DNA of 64,000 nucleotides from Natronococcus jeotgali DSM 18795 (GCF_000337695.1 NZ_AOIA01000114.1:53188-117187), one strand, 5' to 3'. Shown: positions 33,734 to 42,982, counted from the first letter of the stretch. Numbers and translations: made by a program. The notes: generated by a model from the letters alone, not told the origin.

Positions 33734-34510
33734 TCAGCGGATGGTGGCCGGGATCTCGTCGATGACGTCGGTCGCGAGGACCCCGGGTCCCATCTTCGCG
33801 GTCGCGAGTTCGCCGCTCTTGCCGAGGATCCACGCGGCGAGTTCGGCGGCGTCCTCGCGGTCCATCCCCTGGCCCAGCAGCGAGGCGGTGATCCCCGCCA
33901 GCGTGTCGCCCGTTCCGGCGACGGTCAGCGCCGACGTTCCGGTGTCGTTTTCCATTCGATCGCCCCTGGCGACGATCTCGTCGGTGCCGCCGGTGAGCGT
34001 GATCACCGCGTCGGTCTCGTCCGTGAACTCGCCAAGCGAGTCGTACTCCCGGTAGATCCGCTCCTCCTCCGCCTCGTTCGGCGTCAGCACCGCTCTCGAG
34101 AGGTCGGCCTCGATCGAGGGCTCGATCGCGATGGCGTCGACGACGGTCGGGACCTCGAACCGATCGACCGCCTCGCGGATCGCGCCGGGTTCGGCGTCGG
34201 CGAGTCCCGGACCGATCACCATCGCGTCGGCCCACTCGGCGACCTCGACGGCGCGCTCGACGGCGACCGCGTCGAAACGCTCGCCCTCGTACTTGCTGGC
34301 GAGCAGGTTCGGGTCGTGGCCCGCGACGATCTCGTAGATCTCCTCGGTGACGACGGCCCGGACGTGGTCGGACCCGGTTCGGAGCGCGGCCCGCCCGACG
34401 AGCGCGGGCTGGTTCGGGTACTCGACGCCCCCGCCGACGACGCCGACGCGGCCGCTGTCGGTCCCGGACTCCTCGCTGACGTTCGAGAGCGTTCGCTGGA
34501 GTCGTCCCAT
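33734..34510 (-). CDS. nnrD: ADP/ATP-dependent NAD(P)H-hydrate dehydratase-like (YjeF C-domain kinase fold)
   Basis: 258 aa. The ribokinase-like fold shows GRVGVVGGGVEYPNQPALVGRAALRTGSD near the N-terminus, MVIGPGLA, VDAIAIEP, LTPNEAEEE and the anion-hole/catalytic motif TVAGTGDTLAGI. In NnrD these bind ADP and the hydrated nicotinamide. It repairs damaged NADHX/NADPHX. Unlike most NnrD proteins it lacks the epimerase (NnrE) domain. The ATG at 34510 was chosen over 34609 since the extra 33 residues are basic and non-family. Divergent from a phosphoribosyltransferase gene. Confidence 0.78.
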   Translation of the reverse strand: MGRLQRTLSNVSEESGTDSGRVGVVGGGVEYPNQPALVGRAALRTGSDHVRAVVTEEIYEIVAGHDPNLLASKYEGERFDAVAVERAVEVAEWADAMVIGPGLADAEPGAIREAVDRFEVPTVVDAIAIEPSIEADLSRAVLTPNEAEEERIYREYDSLGEFTDETDAVITLTGGTDEIVARGDRMENDTGTSALTVAGTGDTLAGITASLLGQGMDREDAAELAAWILGKSGELATAKMGPGVLATDVIDEIPATIR

Positions 34511-34607
34511 ACGTACCGCTTCGCCGGCGGTCGGGGTAGCCGTTCGGCAAGCGCTCTCCGGTCGGCGCGGCGGTAACAACGTAGTAGGTGGGCGTCGTAC
34601 GACGCCC

Positions 34608-35240
34608 ATGTTCGCGAACCGAACCGACGCGGGCGATCGACTCGCAGCCGAACTCGCGGATCGGGGGATCGACGCCGACGTGGTCCTCGGGATCCCCCGC
34701 GGCGCGTTACCGGTGGCCCGGCCCGTCGCGGACGCGCTCGAGGCCGACCTGGACGTCGTCGTGGCCCGAAAGCTGGGTGCGCCGTCGAACCCCGAACTGG
34801 CGATCGGCGCCGTCGCGAGCGACGGCAGCGTCTGGCTGAACGACGACCTCGTCGATCGGCTGGGCGTCTCGGAGTCGTACCTCGAGGACGTCCGTCGACG
34901 GGAGAGCGAGAACGCCCGCGAGAAGGCCGACCGGTACCGATCGGGCGACGCCGTGCCCGACCTCGCGGGAAAACGGGTCGTCGTCGTCGACGACGGCGTC
35001 GCGACCGGGGCGACCGCGACCGCCTGCCTCCGGCAGGTCCGCGAGGCCGGCGCCGAACGGGTCGTCCTCGCGGTGCCGGTCGGCGCGCCCGACGCCGTCG
35101 CCGCCCTCGAGTCGGAGGCCGACGCGGTGATCGCGCTGCTCGCCCCCGAGACCTTCCGGGCGGTCGGACAGTTCTACCGGGAGTTCGGGCAGGTCGCCGA
35201 CGAGGAAGCGGTCGCGTACCTCGAGGGCCGCGAAGAGTAG
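34608..35240 (+). CDS. Phosphoribosyltransferase-family protein
   Basis: 210 aa. The PRPP-binding motif KRVVVVDDGVATGATATA lies at about residues 124-140, with the DD and TGAT elements. The N-terminal GDRLAAELADRGIDADVVLGIPRGALPVARPVADAL and ARKLGAPSNPELAIGAVASDG blocks mark the COG1926 group of predicted phosphoribosyltransferases, whose substrates are unknown. A hairpin with a UUCG-type loop at 35290-35305 lies 50 bp after the stop, between this gene and the convergent zinc-ribbon gene. ATG at 34608 is the only sensible start. Confidence 0.8.
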   Translation: MFANRTDAGDRLAAELADRGIDADVVLGIPRGALPVARPVADALEADLDVVVARKLGAPSNPELAIGAVASDGSVWLNDDLVDRLGVSESYLEDVRRRESENAREKADRYRSGDAVPDLAGKRVVVVDDGVATGATATACLRQVREAGAERVVLAVPVGAPDAVAALESEADAVIALLAPETFRAVGQFYREFGQVADEEAVAYLEGREE

Positions 35241-35289
35241 CCACCGGCGCGGACGGATTCGGCCGGGGTTACCCGCAACGAGGGAAGGT

Positions 35290-35305
35290 CGCGACTTCGG
35301 TCGCG
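35290..35305. terminator. TTCG-loop hairpin between convergent genes
   Basis: CGCGAC and GTCGCG make a perfect 6-bp stem closed by a TTCG tetraloop. It lies between the phosphoribosyltransferase stop (35240) and the zinc-ribbon stop (35313), so it may end both transcripts. No T-run follows. Confidence 0.4.
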
Positions 35306-35312
35306 GGCGGAG

Positions 35313-35456
35313 TTACTCGAGCGGCGTGGAGCGGTTTCGCATGTCCGCGCCGCAGTTGGGACAGCTGCCGGGCGCCGTCGCGCTGACGACGACGGTCCCG
35401 CAGTCGAAACACTCGTATGTCGATTCCTCGCTCGGGTCGAGTTTGACGTCTTTCAT
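35313..35456 (-). CDS. Rubrerythrin-like small zinc-ribbon protein (47 aa)
   Basis: MKDVKLDPSEESTYECFDCG then a second pair in SCPNCGADMRNRSTPLE. The two CxxC pairs (ECFDC and CPNC) bind one zinc or iron in a rubredoxin-like knuckle. Such 45-50-residue proteins occur in most haloarchaea, often in several copies; their partner is unknown. The ATG at 35456 begins right at the conserved part. An in-frame ATG upstream (35576) would lie inside the 3' end of the regulator gene and add non-family residues. TATTATTG near 35500 could be a TATA box. Confidence 0.75.
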   Translation of the reverse strand: MKDVKLDPSEESTYECFDCGTVVVSATAPGSCPNCGADMRNRSTPLE

Positions 35457-35568
35457 GGTGGGGACGACGAGCGGTTCGGGGAAGCTGTCGCCGTGTATGA
35501 ACAATAATAGGGATACTAGGTTCAACGTGTCCGTCAGATAACTAGCCCCGCCCTCGAACGGGGGTTCA

Positions 35569-38424
35569 CTATTCAACCCCGGACGCCGACGGGAGTCCGA
35601 TCTCCTCGAGAATCACCGAGAAGAGGGTCCGCTGGACGCGTCGCACGTGGCGGTAGAACGCCGCGGGCGAGATCCCCAGCGCGTCGGCGATCTCCTCGCC
35701 GGAGCGCTCGCGGGGCGACTCGAAGTAGCCCCCGTAGTAGGCCATCTGGACGACCTCGAGCTGGCGGTCGGTCAGTCGCTCGAGCAGGTCGGCCCGCAGG
35801 TCCCGCGGCGCCGTCCGCTCGACGCGTCGCTTCGAGCGGAGCTCGACGTCCGCGAAGGCGCTCTCGACGACGTCGGTGCCCGCGGCGGGGTCGACGCTGC
35901 TGGGAACGTCGACGACCAAGCGGGTGGTCTCGGGGGTGGCCTCGAGTCGGCGCAGGGTCATCCCGTGATCCGCGAGCCGCGGCGCCAGGAACGGTCGCGA
36001 GAACTCGAGCAGCACCGTCGACCCGTCCTCGTCGCCGATGAGCCGAGCGTTCTCGACCGCGACGAGTTCGGCTGCGGCGGCCGCGACGGCGGCCGCGGGA
36101 GCGCCGTCGACGGTGACGAACACCGCCACCGTCCCCTCGTGTTGGCGGACGCCGCCGTCGAACGACAGCACGCAGTCGAGACGGCGGGCGAGCCGCGCGA
36201 AGGCGAACTCCTCGTCGGCGACGTCGAACTCGAGGCGGGTCCGCGAGTCCGACAGCAGCGCCCGCTTGCGCTCGACGGCGGCGATCGCGGAGGCGATCGT
36301 CTCGCCCAGCTCCGCCAGCACCGCGCGGGTGGTGTCGTCGAAGGCGTCCGGTCGGTCGGCGTAGACCGCCAGCACGCCGTAGGCGAACTCGTCGTAGGAC
36401 AGCGGGACCGCGATCGCCGACTGGTAGTCCCGCGAGAGCGCGGCTCGCCGCCAGGGCTCGTCGCGGAGGTCGTCGACGACGTTCGAAACGACCGTTACCT
36501 CGCGGGTCGCCGCCGTCCGCGCCGCGGGCTCGGTCGCCTCGGCCAGCGACAGCGAGACGCTGTCGAGGTACTCCCGCCCCCGCGCGCTGCCGTCGTGGGC
36601 GGCCGACTCGAGGGCGTCGCCGGCAGCGTCGACGGTGCCGATCCAGGCGAACGCGAACCGCTCGGCCGCGGTGAGTCGCTCGCAGACTGCACGCTCGATC
36701 TCCTCGCGGGTTTCGGCCCGAACCAGGGCGGCGTCGATCTCGCGGATGATCTCGTTCATCCGGTTGAGGCGCGTGAGTTGGCGGTTCCGGCGCTTGAGCT
36801 CGCGGTCGCGGTCGCGCAGGCGCCGCTCGCGCTCGACCCGATCGAGCGCGGCCTCGGCGGTCGCCGCGAGCAACTCGGTCACCTCCCTGGTCACCTCGTC
36901 GACGGCGTCGACCTCGGGCGAGCCGACGAGGAAGACGCCGTGGTCGCCAAGCGGCACGAACCCGGCGGTCCGCACCGCCGTGGTCGGGTCCGACAGCGTC
37001 GGCGACTCGCGGACGTCGGCGAAAAAGCGGGGTTCGCCCGCGAGGAAGACCTGCCCGGAGATCGTGTCGTCGTTGGCGCGCCTGGCCGGGAGCGGGCCGT
37101 GTATCCGATCCATCCCGGGCGAGGACGCGACGGGCCGTAACACGTTCTCGTCGGTGTCGAACCGCAGCGCCGCGCTGGCCTCGAGGCCGAGGACGTCGGT
37201 GGCGTCCGCGACGATGCGGTCGGCGATCTCGCGGTCGGTCTCGGCGTAGAGCAGCTCGCGGGCGGTGCCGTGCAGCGCCGTCAGCGCCTCCTCGCGGCGC
37301 TTGCGCGCGGTGACGTCCCGACAGCTGTAGAGGACGGTCCCGCCCTGGATCGACACCTCGCGGACGTTGACCAGCAGGGTGTGTTCCCGCCCCGCCTTGT
37401 CGGTGGCGGTGCGCTCGATGTTGGTCAGCACGCCCTCGGCGGCGAGCTCCTCGCGATCGAACAGCTCCGGCCCCAGCAGTTCGTCGATCGTCCCCATCTC
37501 GCGGATCTCGTCGTCGGTGTAGCCGAAGATGAAGTGGACGTTCGGACAGACGTAGGTGAACGCGCCCTCGTCGTCGGTGATGAGGACGGTGTCGGTCATG
37601 TTGTTGAGCGTCACCCGGTGGAGCTGCTCGGACTCGCGGAGCTCGGTCTCGAGGCGGACCCGCTCGGTGACGTCGACCGCGCGGGCCAGCAGCGCGACGA
37701 CGGCGCCGTCCTCGTCCCGGACGGGCCGGACCGTCACGTCGAGCGTTCGCGGTTCCGAGTCCCGCTCCGGGTCGATGACGACCTCGAGCTCCCGGTGGGC
37801 GATCGTTCCCGCCGCGGCCCGGTCGACCGCCTCGCGGATCGGATCGGCGTCGGCTCCGTCCCACCAAGAAAGCCTCGAGAACGAGCGTCCCTCGAGCGCA
37901 CCCGCGGTCGCCTCGAGGGCCTCGCACGCGACCTGGTTGGTTCGTCGGATCCGCCCGTCGGGCGCGAGGACCCACGAGTAGGCGTCCGGGTCCGCGAAGA
38001 TCGACTCGAACTGCCGGGCTCGCTCCCGGTCGGCTCGCCCGGCCGCCTCCGACGCGATCGCGCGGTCGACCGCGTCCGCGAGCCCGGCTAGCCGCTCGTG
38101 GGGGAGGTACTCGGTGACCCCCGCGGCGACCGCGTCGCTCGCGAGGAGCTCGTCGCCCGTCTCGGGAGCGAGGACGACCGGTAACGCCGGCTCCTCCTCC
38201 CGGATTCGCTCGAGCAGCTCGAGTCCGGTTCCGTTCTCGAGCTCCCGGGCGGCGACGACGCAGTCGATCCCGGTCTCCGAGAGCGCCTCGAGCGCGGCGT
38301 CGACGCTCGCGACAGCGCGACTCTCGGCCGACTCGAGGTCGCGGACGGCGGCCGCGAGCCGGCTCGCGGCCTCGGCCTCGACGACGAGCAGTCGGCGATC
38401 GTCGCGGATCCGTGCGGAATCCAT
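35569..38424 (-). CDS. Large Bat-type sensor/transcription regulator (receiver-like, PAS x2, GAF x2, Bat domain, HTH_10)
   Basis: 951 aa from ATG at 38424 (an ATG five codons earlier is possible). Domains in order: receiver-like fold (about 8-120), PAS (about 135-250), PAS (about 260-375, with NNMTDTVLITDDEGAFTYVC), GAF (about 385-545), GAF (about 560-715), bacterio-opsin-activator domain (about 720-885) and HTH_10 (about 890-945: LTDRQLEVVQMAYYGGYFESPRERSG). Related Bat proteins activate bacterio-opsin and carotenoid genes in response to oxygen and light. The receiver lacks the phospho-accepting Asp (VVAARELENG at its place), so it is probably a pseudo-receiver. No operon partner is evident. 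Confidence 0.85.
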   Translation of the reverse strand: MDSARIRDDRRLLVVEAEAASRLAAAVRDLESAESRAVASVDAALEALSETGIDCVVAARELENGTGLELLERIREEEPALPVVLAPETGDELLASDAVAAGVTEYLPHERLAGLADAVDRAIASEAAGRADRERARQFESIFADPDAYSWVLAPDGRIRRTNQVACEALEATAGALEGRSFSRLSWWDGADADPIREAVDRAAAGTIAHRELEVVIDPERDSEPRTLDVTVRPVRDEDGAVVALLARAVDVTERVRLETELRESEQLHRVTLNNMTDTVLITDDEGAFTYVCPNVHFIFGYTDDEIREMGTIDELLGPELFDREELAAEGVLTNIERTATDKAGREHTLLVNVREVSIQGGTVLYSCRDVTARKRREEALTALHGTARELLYAETDREIADRIVADATDVLGLEASAALRFDTDENVLRPVASSPGMDRIHGPLPARRANDDTISGQVFLAGEPRFFADVRESPTLSDPTTAVRTAGFVPLGDHGVFLVGSPEVDAVDEVTREVTELLAATAEAALDRVERERRLRDRDRELKRRNRQLTRLNRMNEIIREIDAALVRAETREEIERAVCERLTAAERFAFAWIGTVDAAGDALESAAHDGSARGREYLDSVSLSLAEATEPAARTAATREVTVVSNVVDDLRDEPWRRAALSRDYQSAIAVPLSYDEFAYGVLAVYADRPDAFDDTTRAVLAELGETIASAIAAVERKRALLSDSRTRLEFDVADEEFAFARLARRLDCVLSFDGGVRQHEGTVAVFVTVDGAPAAAVAAAAAELVAVENARLIGDEDGSTVLLEFSRPFLAPRLADHGMTLRRLEATPETTRLVVDVPSSVDPAAGTDVVESAFADVELRSKRRVERTAPRDLRADLLERLTDRQLEVVQMAYYGGYFESPRERSGEEIADALGISPAAFYRHVRRVQRTLFSVILEEIGLPSASGVE

Positions 38425-38517
38425 TCGCCGTCCCTTCATTCCCGTCCCGTGAGAACGTATCGATCGACCGCGCGGCGAACCGACAATCGTTCACGGACCG
38501 AGCCCGTACGGGCGTCC

Positions 38518-39174
38518 ATGCGCGTCGCGGTTACCGTCGACGACCGGGAGCCCGCCGTCGTCGTCGAGGCCGTTCGCGGCCACGCCGACGTCGCCGAGAC
38601 CGCCGTCGAACGCCTTCCCGCGGGCGATCTCGTCGTCGGCCCGGTCGGCCTCGAGCGAAAGACCCCGCGAGACTACGTCAACGGCGTCATGAGCCGTTCG
38701 GGGACGGATCTGTACGATCAGCTCGAGCGTCTGGCCGAGCGCTACGACCACGCCTACGTCCTCCTCGAGGGGGACGTCTCGGCGTTCGAGTCGCTGCGGA
38801 CGAGCGTCGATCCGACGGCGATCCGGGGCTCGATGGCCTCGATCACGGCCCGTTATGGCGTCCCGGTGATCCCGTGTACCGACCGCCGACGGCTCGTCGA
38901 CTTCGCGGTCCGGCTCGGGCGAAAACACACCGAGGGCCCGTCGAGTCGCGCGCTTCCCGTCGGCTCGGTGCCGAGCCGCAACGAACCGACCACCAAGCGG
39001 ATGTACGGCTGCATCGAGGGGATCGGACCCGAACTCGCGGCGACGCTGTACGACGCCTACCCCTCGATGGCCGACCTGCTCGAGGCCAGCGTCGCCGACC
39101 TCGAGGCGCTCGAGGGGGTCGGCGAGCGGCGAGCGCGGGCGATCTACGGGGCGGTGCGCGGCACCGACCGATAG
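38518..39174 (+). CDS. XPF/ERCC4-type structure-specific endonuclease (Hef-like, nuclease plus HhH)
   Basis: 218 aa. The nuclease site is complete: VDDREP (Asp9, Glu11), GD (36-37) and ERKTPRD (Glu46-Asp52), the GDxnERKx3D motif that binds Mg2+. A C-terminal tandem HhH domain follows (CIEGIGPELAATLYDAY and LEALEGVGERRARAIYGAV). Archaeal XPF/Hef cuts 3' flaps and forked DNA near junctions and may work with PCNA. Full Hef also has an N-terminal helicase, absent here, so this is the short form. ATG at 38518 starts exactly at the first strand of the nuclease; the frame is open upstream but not conserved-looking. Confidence 0.86.
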   Translation: MRVAVTVDDREPAVVVEAVRGHADVAETAVERLPAGDLVVGPVGLERKTPRDYVNGVMSRSGTDLYDQLERLAERYDHAYVLLEGDVSAFESLRTSVDPTAIRGSMASITARYGVPVIPCTDRRRLVDFAVRLGRKHTEGPSSRALPVGSVPSRNEPTTKRMYGCIEGIGPELAATLYDAYPSMADLLEASVADLEALEGVGERRARAIYGAVRGTDR

Positions 39175-39358
39175 CGCAACAGCGGTTCGGAACGGGTCGC
39201 TCGTTTCGCGGCGTTTTGTCCGTTTTACGACGTTTCATCCGGTTCGGCGTGCCGAAACCGAGTAGCAGTCCAGTACCGAACCCCTGTGAATTGTTCTATC
39301 AGTCGTAATTGTCTGTATTACCTTGATACTGATGTACAGTAGTTGAGATGTGCTGTGT

Positions 39359-39853
39359 ATGATAGAGCCGTATCGACGGGGCGTGATCGCGGCCGGGCTC
39401 GCGTCGATCGGCGGCGTGGTCGGCGCCGTCGGCCCCGGCGAGGGAGTCGACGCGGACTCGAGCGGTAGCGTCGCGGACGTCGAAGGGGCGGCCGACGGAG
39501 AGCGAACTGACGAGGCTGACGACGAAACCGGCGGAGACGATACCGCCGCGTCCGCCCTCGAGCTGTCCGTCTCGGCGCCGAGCTCGGTCTCGGCGACGGA
39601 CGGGCGCGTCGAGTTCCTGCTCACCGTCCGGAACTACGGCGACGGAACGGCGTCAGCGCCGATCGTCCTCGAGATCGCCTGCCTGGTCGACGAACTCGAG
39701 CCCCTGGAACTGGCGCCCGGCGAGGAAGTCGACGCCTACGCGAGCTACGCGAGCGACCGGTTCGGCCCGGGCGACCACGGGTGGACGGTCGCCGTCGGCG
39801 ACCGCCGCGAGCGCGGGACGCTGTCGGTCGAGAAGGGGATCAGTCGTCGGTGA
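39359..39853 (+). CDS. Exported acidic protein with CARDB-like domain
   Basis: 164 aa. The N-terminus MIEPYRRGVIAAGLASIGGVVGAVG has a basic patch and a hydrophobic stretch suited to export. An Asp/Glu/Gly-rich linker (about 28-62) and a beta-sandwich-like domain (about 66-155) follow. The latter contains SAPSSVSATDGRVEFLLTVRNYGDGTASAPIVLEIA, typical of CARDB or DUF11-like adhesion modules. Function unknown. The 185-bp upstream gap is AT-rich (39230-39358) and probably holds the promoter. It overlaps the end of the convergent BrkB-like gene by 14 bases. Confidence 0.55.
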   Translation: MIEPYRRGVIAAGLASIGGVVGAVGPGEGVDADSSGSVADVEGAADGERTDEADDETGGDDTAASALELSVSAPSSVSATDGRVEFLLTVRNYGDGTASAPIVLEIACLVDELEPLELAPGEEVDAYASYASDRFGPGDHGWTVAVGDRRERGTLSVEKGISRR

Positions 39854-40694
39854 CCTCGAGCTCCGCCGGCGGGAGCCACTCCTCGTCGGCGGCGACGCGG
39901 TCGGCCAGCACCGCGTTGAGGACGGCCCCGAGCAGCAGGCAGAGCGCGCCCAGGTAGACCCAGCTCAGGATCAACAGGACGGCGCCGGCGATCCCGAACA
40001 GCGCGACGCTCTCCGAACTCGCGACGTAGAGCCGGAAGCCGACCGCCAGCGCCGCCCAGGCGAGGGCGGCGAACGCCGTTCCCGGAACCACCTCCCGCAC
40101 CGAGACGTCGGTCTGGGGGAAGAGGTAGTACATCGGGAGAAAGACCAACGGGAGCGCGACGAGGAGCCCGACCGCACTCCCGACCGCCGCGAGCAGTCCG
40201 CCCGCTTGGATCGGGAGGCTGATCCCGACGACCCCGACGAGCACGACCCCCAGCGCGATCGTGACCGTCGCGAGCGACGCGTTGAGCGCGGTCACGAGGG
40301 TCACGGTCGCGACGCTTCCCACGTACGACTGGCGATCTCGGGAGCCGTAAATCCCGGTAAACGCGCTGTTTATCGCCTGAAACGAACGGGCCGCGCTCCA
40401 CAACAGGATCGCGAGCGCGAGCAGCGCCGCTCGGCGCCGATCGCCGCGTCCCCCCGCGATCTCCTCGATCGCCGCGTCGGCCAGCACGCTCCCGAGGCCG
40501 AACGTCTCGGCGACCCCCGTGAGGATCGGCTCGAGGGCGTCGACGAGCGCCGCGCCGACGAGCACGAGAATAACGAGCGGAATCAGCGTGTTGAACGCGT
40601 GGTAGGCCAGTCCCGCCGACTTGACGCTGATCTGTCGTTCCCTGGCGACGGCGACGACGCGACGGCCGACCTCGAGCCAGCGTGATCCTCTCAT
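39840..40694 (-). CDS. YihY/BrkB family membrane protein
   Basis: 284 aa with six hydrophobic segments (about residues 32-58, 88-108, 128-156, 170-192, 205-226 and 234-262). The family signatures are SVKSAGLAYHAFNTLIPLVILVLV near the N-terminus and RSFQAINSAFTGIY in the second half, matching YihY/BrkB (historically mislabelled RNase BN). The role is unclear; export or envelope functions have been suggested. The charged C-terminus (EEWLPPAELEVTDD) is cytoplasmic. It is the only gene in this transcript by spacing. Confidence 0.83.
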   Translation of the reverse strand: MRGSRWLEVGRRVVAVARERQISVKSAGLAYHAFNTLIPLVILVLVGAALVDALEPILTGVAETFGLGSVLADAAIEEIAGGRGDRRRAALLALAILLWSAARSFQAINSAFTGIYGSRDRQSYVGSVATVTLVTALNASLATVTIALGVVLVGVVGISLPIQAGGLLAAVGSAVGLLVALPLVFLPMYYLFPQTDVSVREVVPGTAFAALAWAALAVGFRLYVASSESVALFGIAGAVLLILSWVYLGALCLLLGAVLNAVLADRVAADEEWLPPAELEVTDD

Positions 40695-40744
40695 CGACTA
40701 CTCGAGACGCACTCGAGCGGCCCGGGGTAAAATAGCGTCGAGAG

Positions 40745-40951
40745 TTACTCGTCGTGGACGACCGACTGGACGTGGCCGACGACGCCGTTTTTCAGCTCGA
40801 CGCGGGGCCCGTCGGGGGTGTCCTCGTAGACGGTGCCGACCTCGCCGAGCAGCGGCTCGGTGTCCTCGGAGTGAACGTCCTGATCCTCCTGTACGATCTC
40901 GACGGTCAGTCCCTGTCGCAGCTCCTCGGCGGTCGGGCGTTCGCTCGACAT
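40745..40951 (-). CDS. YwbE family protein (DUF2196)
   Basis: 68 aa, the usual length. The sequence MSSERPTAEELRQGLTVEIV followed by QDVHSEDTEPLLGEVGTVYEDTPDGPRVELKNGVVGHVQSV fits the YwbE/DUF2196 family, a small KOW-like beta barrel found in bacteria and archaea. The function is unknown; RNA or ribosome binding is possible from the fold type. It is the second in a row of three small minus-strand genes with msrB. Confidence 0.75.
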   Translation of the reverse strand: MSSERPTAEELRQGLTVEIVQEDQDVHSEDTEPLLGEVGTVYEDTPDGPRVELKNGVVGHVQSVVHDE

Positions 40952-41038
40952 GGACGGAGGTGGGCGCGTGCGTTCGAAAAGGATAGTGCCTGCATTCGCG
41001 TCGCGGCGTCGGCCGAGCCCCGAAGCGGGCCGATCGGG

Positions 41039-41437
41039 TTACTCGCCGTCGAACTCGAGCACCGCCGAGTTGATGCAGTACCGTTTCCCCGTCGGCTCGG
41101 GGCCGTCGTCGAAGACGTGCCCGAGGTGACCACCGCAGTTCGCACACAGGACCTCGGTGCGGCGCATCCCGTGGCTGGTGTCGAGGCGGGTCTCGACGCG
41201 GTCGTCGTCGACGTCCGAGAAGCTCGGCCAGCCGCAGCCGGAGTCGAACTTCGTCTCGGAGTCGAACAGGGTGGTCCCGCAGCCGACGCAGGCGTAGCTG
41301 CCGTCGTCCTTGTGGTCGACGTACTCGCCGCTGAACGGCGCCTCGGTGCCGGCCTCCCGGAGGATGCGGTACTGCTCGTCGGTGAGTTCCTCGCGCCACT
41401 CCTGGTCGTCGGTCGGCACGTCGGGTTCGTTGCTCAT
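41039..41437 (-). CDS. msrB: Peptide-methionine (R)-S-oxide reductase
   Basis: 132 aa. The catalytic Cys is C121 in [12 protein letters not shown]. Two CxxC pairs (C50/C53 in YACVGCG and C98/C101 in LCANCGG) bind structural zinc, and [10 protein letters not shown] (Cys68, resolving) and GGHLGHVF are family blocks. It reduces methionine-R-sulfoxide in oxidised proteins. ATG at 41437 is preferred to an upstream in-frame start at 41464. The neighbouring minus-strand zinc-ribbon gene (41478-41630) ends 40 bp upstream. No msrA gene is visible in the window. Confidence 0.9.
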   Translation of the reverse strand: MSNEPDVPTDDQEWREELTDEQYRILREAGTEAPFSGEYVDHKDDGSYACVGCGTTLFDSETKFDSGCGWPSFSDVDDDRVETRLDTSHGMRRTEVLCANCGGHLGHVFDDGPEPTGKRYCINSAVLEFDGE

Positions 41438-41477
41438 GGAACCCGATAGGATCCTGACGGGCAAGAGTCTGTCTCCC

Positions 41478-41630
41478 CTACCGGTGGGTCATGACGTCGG
41501 TGCTGCCACAGTCCGGGCACTGGGTCATCCGACCGAGCTTCGGAACCTCGAGTCGAACCCAGGCGTCGTCGCCGCCCGGCGCCTCGAACCCGCAGCGTCG
41601 ACACCGCGACTGGCCGAGTGTGGATGCCAT
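41478..41630 (-). CDS. Small zinc-ribbon protein (50 aa)
   Basis: [20 protein letters not shown] starts the protein, and [15 protein letters not shown] ends it. Two CxxC knuckles (RCRRC and QCPDC) should bind one zinc. Comparable 50-residue ribbons are common in haloarchaea and act in unknown ways, perhaps as protein-protein or RNA-binding modules. The ATG at 41630 is at the end of an AT-richer patch (41631-41665), which contains the likely promoter. Confidence 0.65.
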   Translation of the reverse strand: MASTLGQSRCRRCGFEAPGGDDAWVRLEVPKLGRMTQCPDCGSTDVMTHR

Positions 41631-41740
41631 ACGGTACCGTACGTCCTGGAGGCCTATATAGCTTGATTCCGGGACGATCCGTCCGCATCCGCGAGTCGAG
41701 ACGCACAGATTGACGGTCCCCGCTCGCCAACGAGGGGACA

Positions 41741-42982
41741 ATGACAGTCGCGCGAACCGTGGAGCTCGAGGGACACATCATCGACTCGGGGACGATGGGC
41801 GCCTGTTTCGGCGCCGTGATGGACATGGGCGGGGAGTTCGAGGTCGAGGAGTTCGAGGTCGGCCGACACAAACACGCCGAGACCTACTGCCGGCTGCGGG
41901 TGATGGCCGACACCGAGGAGGAGCTACGGGCGATCCTCCACGAACTCAACCAGCAGGGGGCGACCGTGGCCGATCCCCGGGACGCGACCCTCGAGGCGGC
42001 GCCGGGGGACGGGATCGTCCCGGTCGATTTCTACTCGACGACGAACCACCCGACGGCCGTCCGCGTCGACGGCGAGTGGCACGACGTCGAGGACGTCGAG
42101 ATGGACTGCGCGCTCGTCGTCGACCGCGGCGACGAGGTCCGGGTCCGGACGAAGGTGCTCAACGCGATCGAGGAGGGCGACCTGGTCGTCACCGGCGAGA
42201 CCGGGATCCGGGTCGATCCGCCCGAACGCCCGCGCAACGGCGGGGGCGGCTCGTTCGGGTTCATGCAGGGCGGGGTCTCGAGCGAGCGGCCCTCGGCGTC
42301 GCTGATCGAGGAGATCGCCGACGAGATGCGCGAGGTCAACGAGAACGATGGCACCGTCCTCGCGGTCTGTGGCCCGGCGATCGTCCACTCGGGCGGGCGG
42401 GACGCGCTGGCGGCCCTCGTCCGGGCGGGCTACGTCGACGCGGTCAGCGCGGGCAACGGCTTCGCCGTCCACGACCTCGAGCGGGACCTGTACGGCACCT
42501 CGCTGGGCGTCGACACGGAGAGCCTCGAACACCCCCGGAAGGGCCACAAACACCACATCTACACGATCAGCGAGATCGCCCGTCTGGGCGGAATCGAGGA
42601 AGCGGTCGCGGAGGGCGTCGTCGACGAGGGCGTGATGTACGAGTGCGTCACTAACGACGTCCCCTTCGTGCTCGCGGGGTCGATCCGCGACGACGGCCCG
42701 CTGCCCGACACGATCACCGACTCGATCGAGGCCCAGAACGCGATCCGCGAGCAGGCCCAGGAGGCCGACCTCGTGCTCATGCTCTCGACGCTGCTTCACT
42801 CCGTGGCCGTCGGCAACTGCCTCCCCTCGACCACGAAGACCGTCTGCGTCGACATCAACCCCGCGACCGTCACCCAGCTACTGGACCGGGGCAGCGCCCA
42901 GGCGATCGGGATGGTCACCGACATCGGGGCGTTCATCCCGATGCTCGCCGACGAACTGCTCGCGGAGAGCTACGAGACGTAG
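41741..42982 (+). CDS. TIGR00300 family / AgrE-type ornithine cyclodeaminase
   Basis: 413 aa, full length. The N-terminal LOR/SDH-like domain begins VELEGHIIDSGTMGACFGAVMDMGG and contains HKHAETYCRLRVMADTEEEL. The C-terminal Rossmann-like domain has AVCGPAIVHSGGRDALAALVRAGYVDAVSAGNGFAVHDLERDLYGTSLG and VCVDINPATVTQLLDRGSAQAIGMVTDIGAFIP. An archaeal member from Methanococcus has been shown to turn ornithine into proline with ammonia release, so proline synthesis is the likely role. It is not the mu-crystallin-type cyclodeaminase. It is monocistronic, about 100 bp upstream of the crtB promoter. Confidence 0.82.
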   Translation: MTVARTVELEGHIIDSGTMGACFGAVMDMGGEFEVEEFEVGRHKHAETYCRLRVMADTEEELRAILHELNQQGATVADPRDATLEAAPGDGIVPVDFYSTTNHPTAVRVDGEWHDVEDVEMDCALVVDRGDEVRVRTKVLNAIEEGDLVVTGETGIRVDPPERPRNGGGGSFGFMQGGVSSERPSASLIEEIADEMREVNENDGTVLAVCGPAIVHSGGRDALAALVRAGYVDAVSAGNGFAVHDLERDLYGTSLGVDTESLEHPRKGHKHHIYTISEIARLGGIEEAVAEGVVDEGVMYECVTNDVPFVLAGSIRDDGPLPDTITDSIEAQNAIREQAQEADLVLMLSTLLHSVAVGNCLPSTTKTVCVDINPATVTQLLDRGSAQAIGMVTDIGAFIPMLADELLAESYET

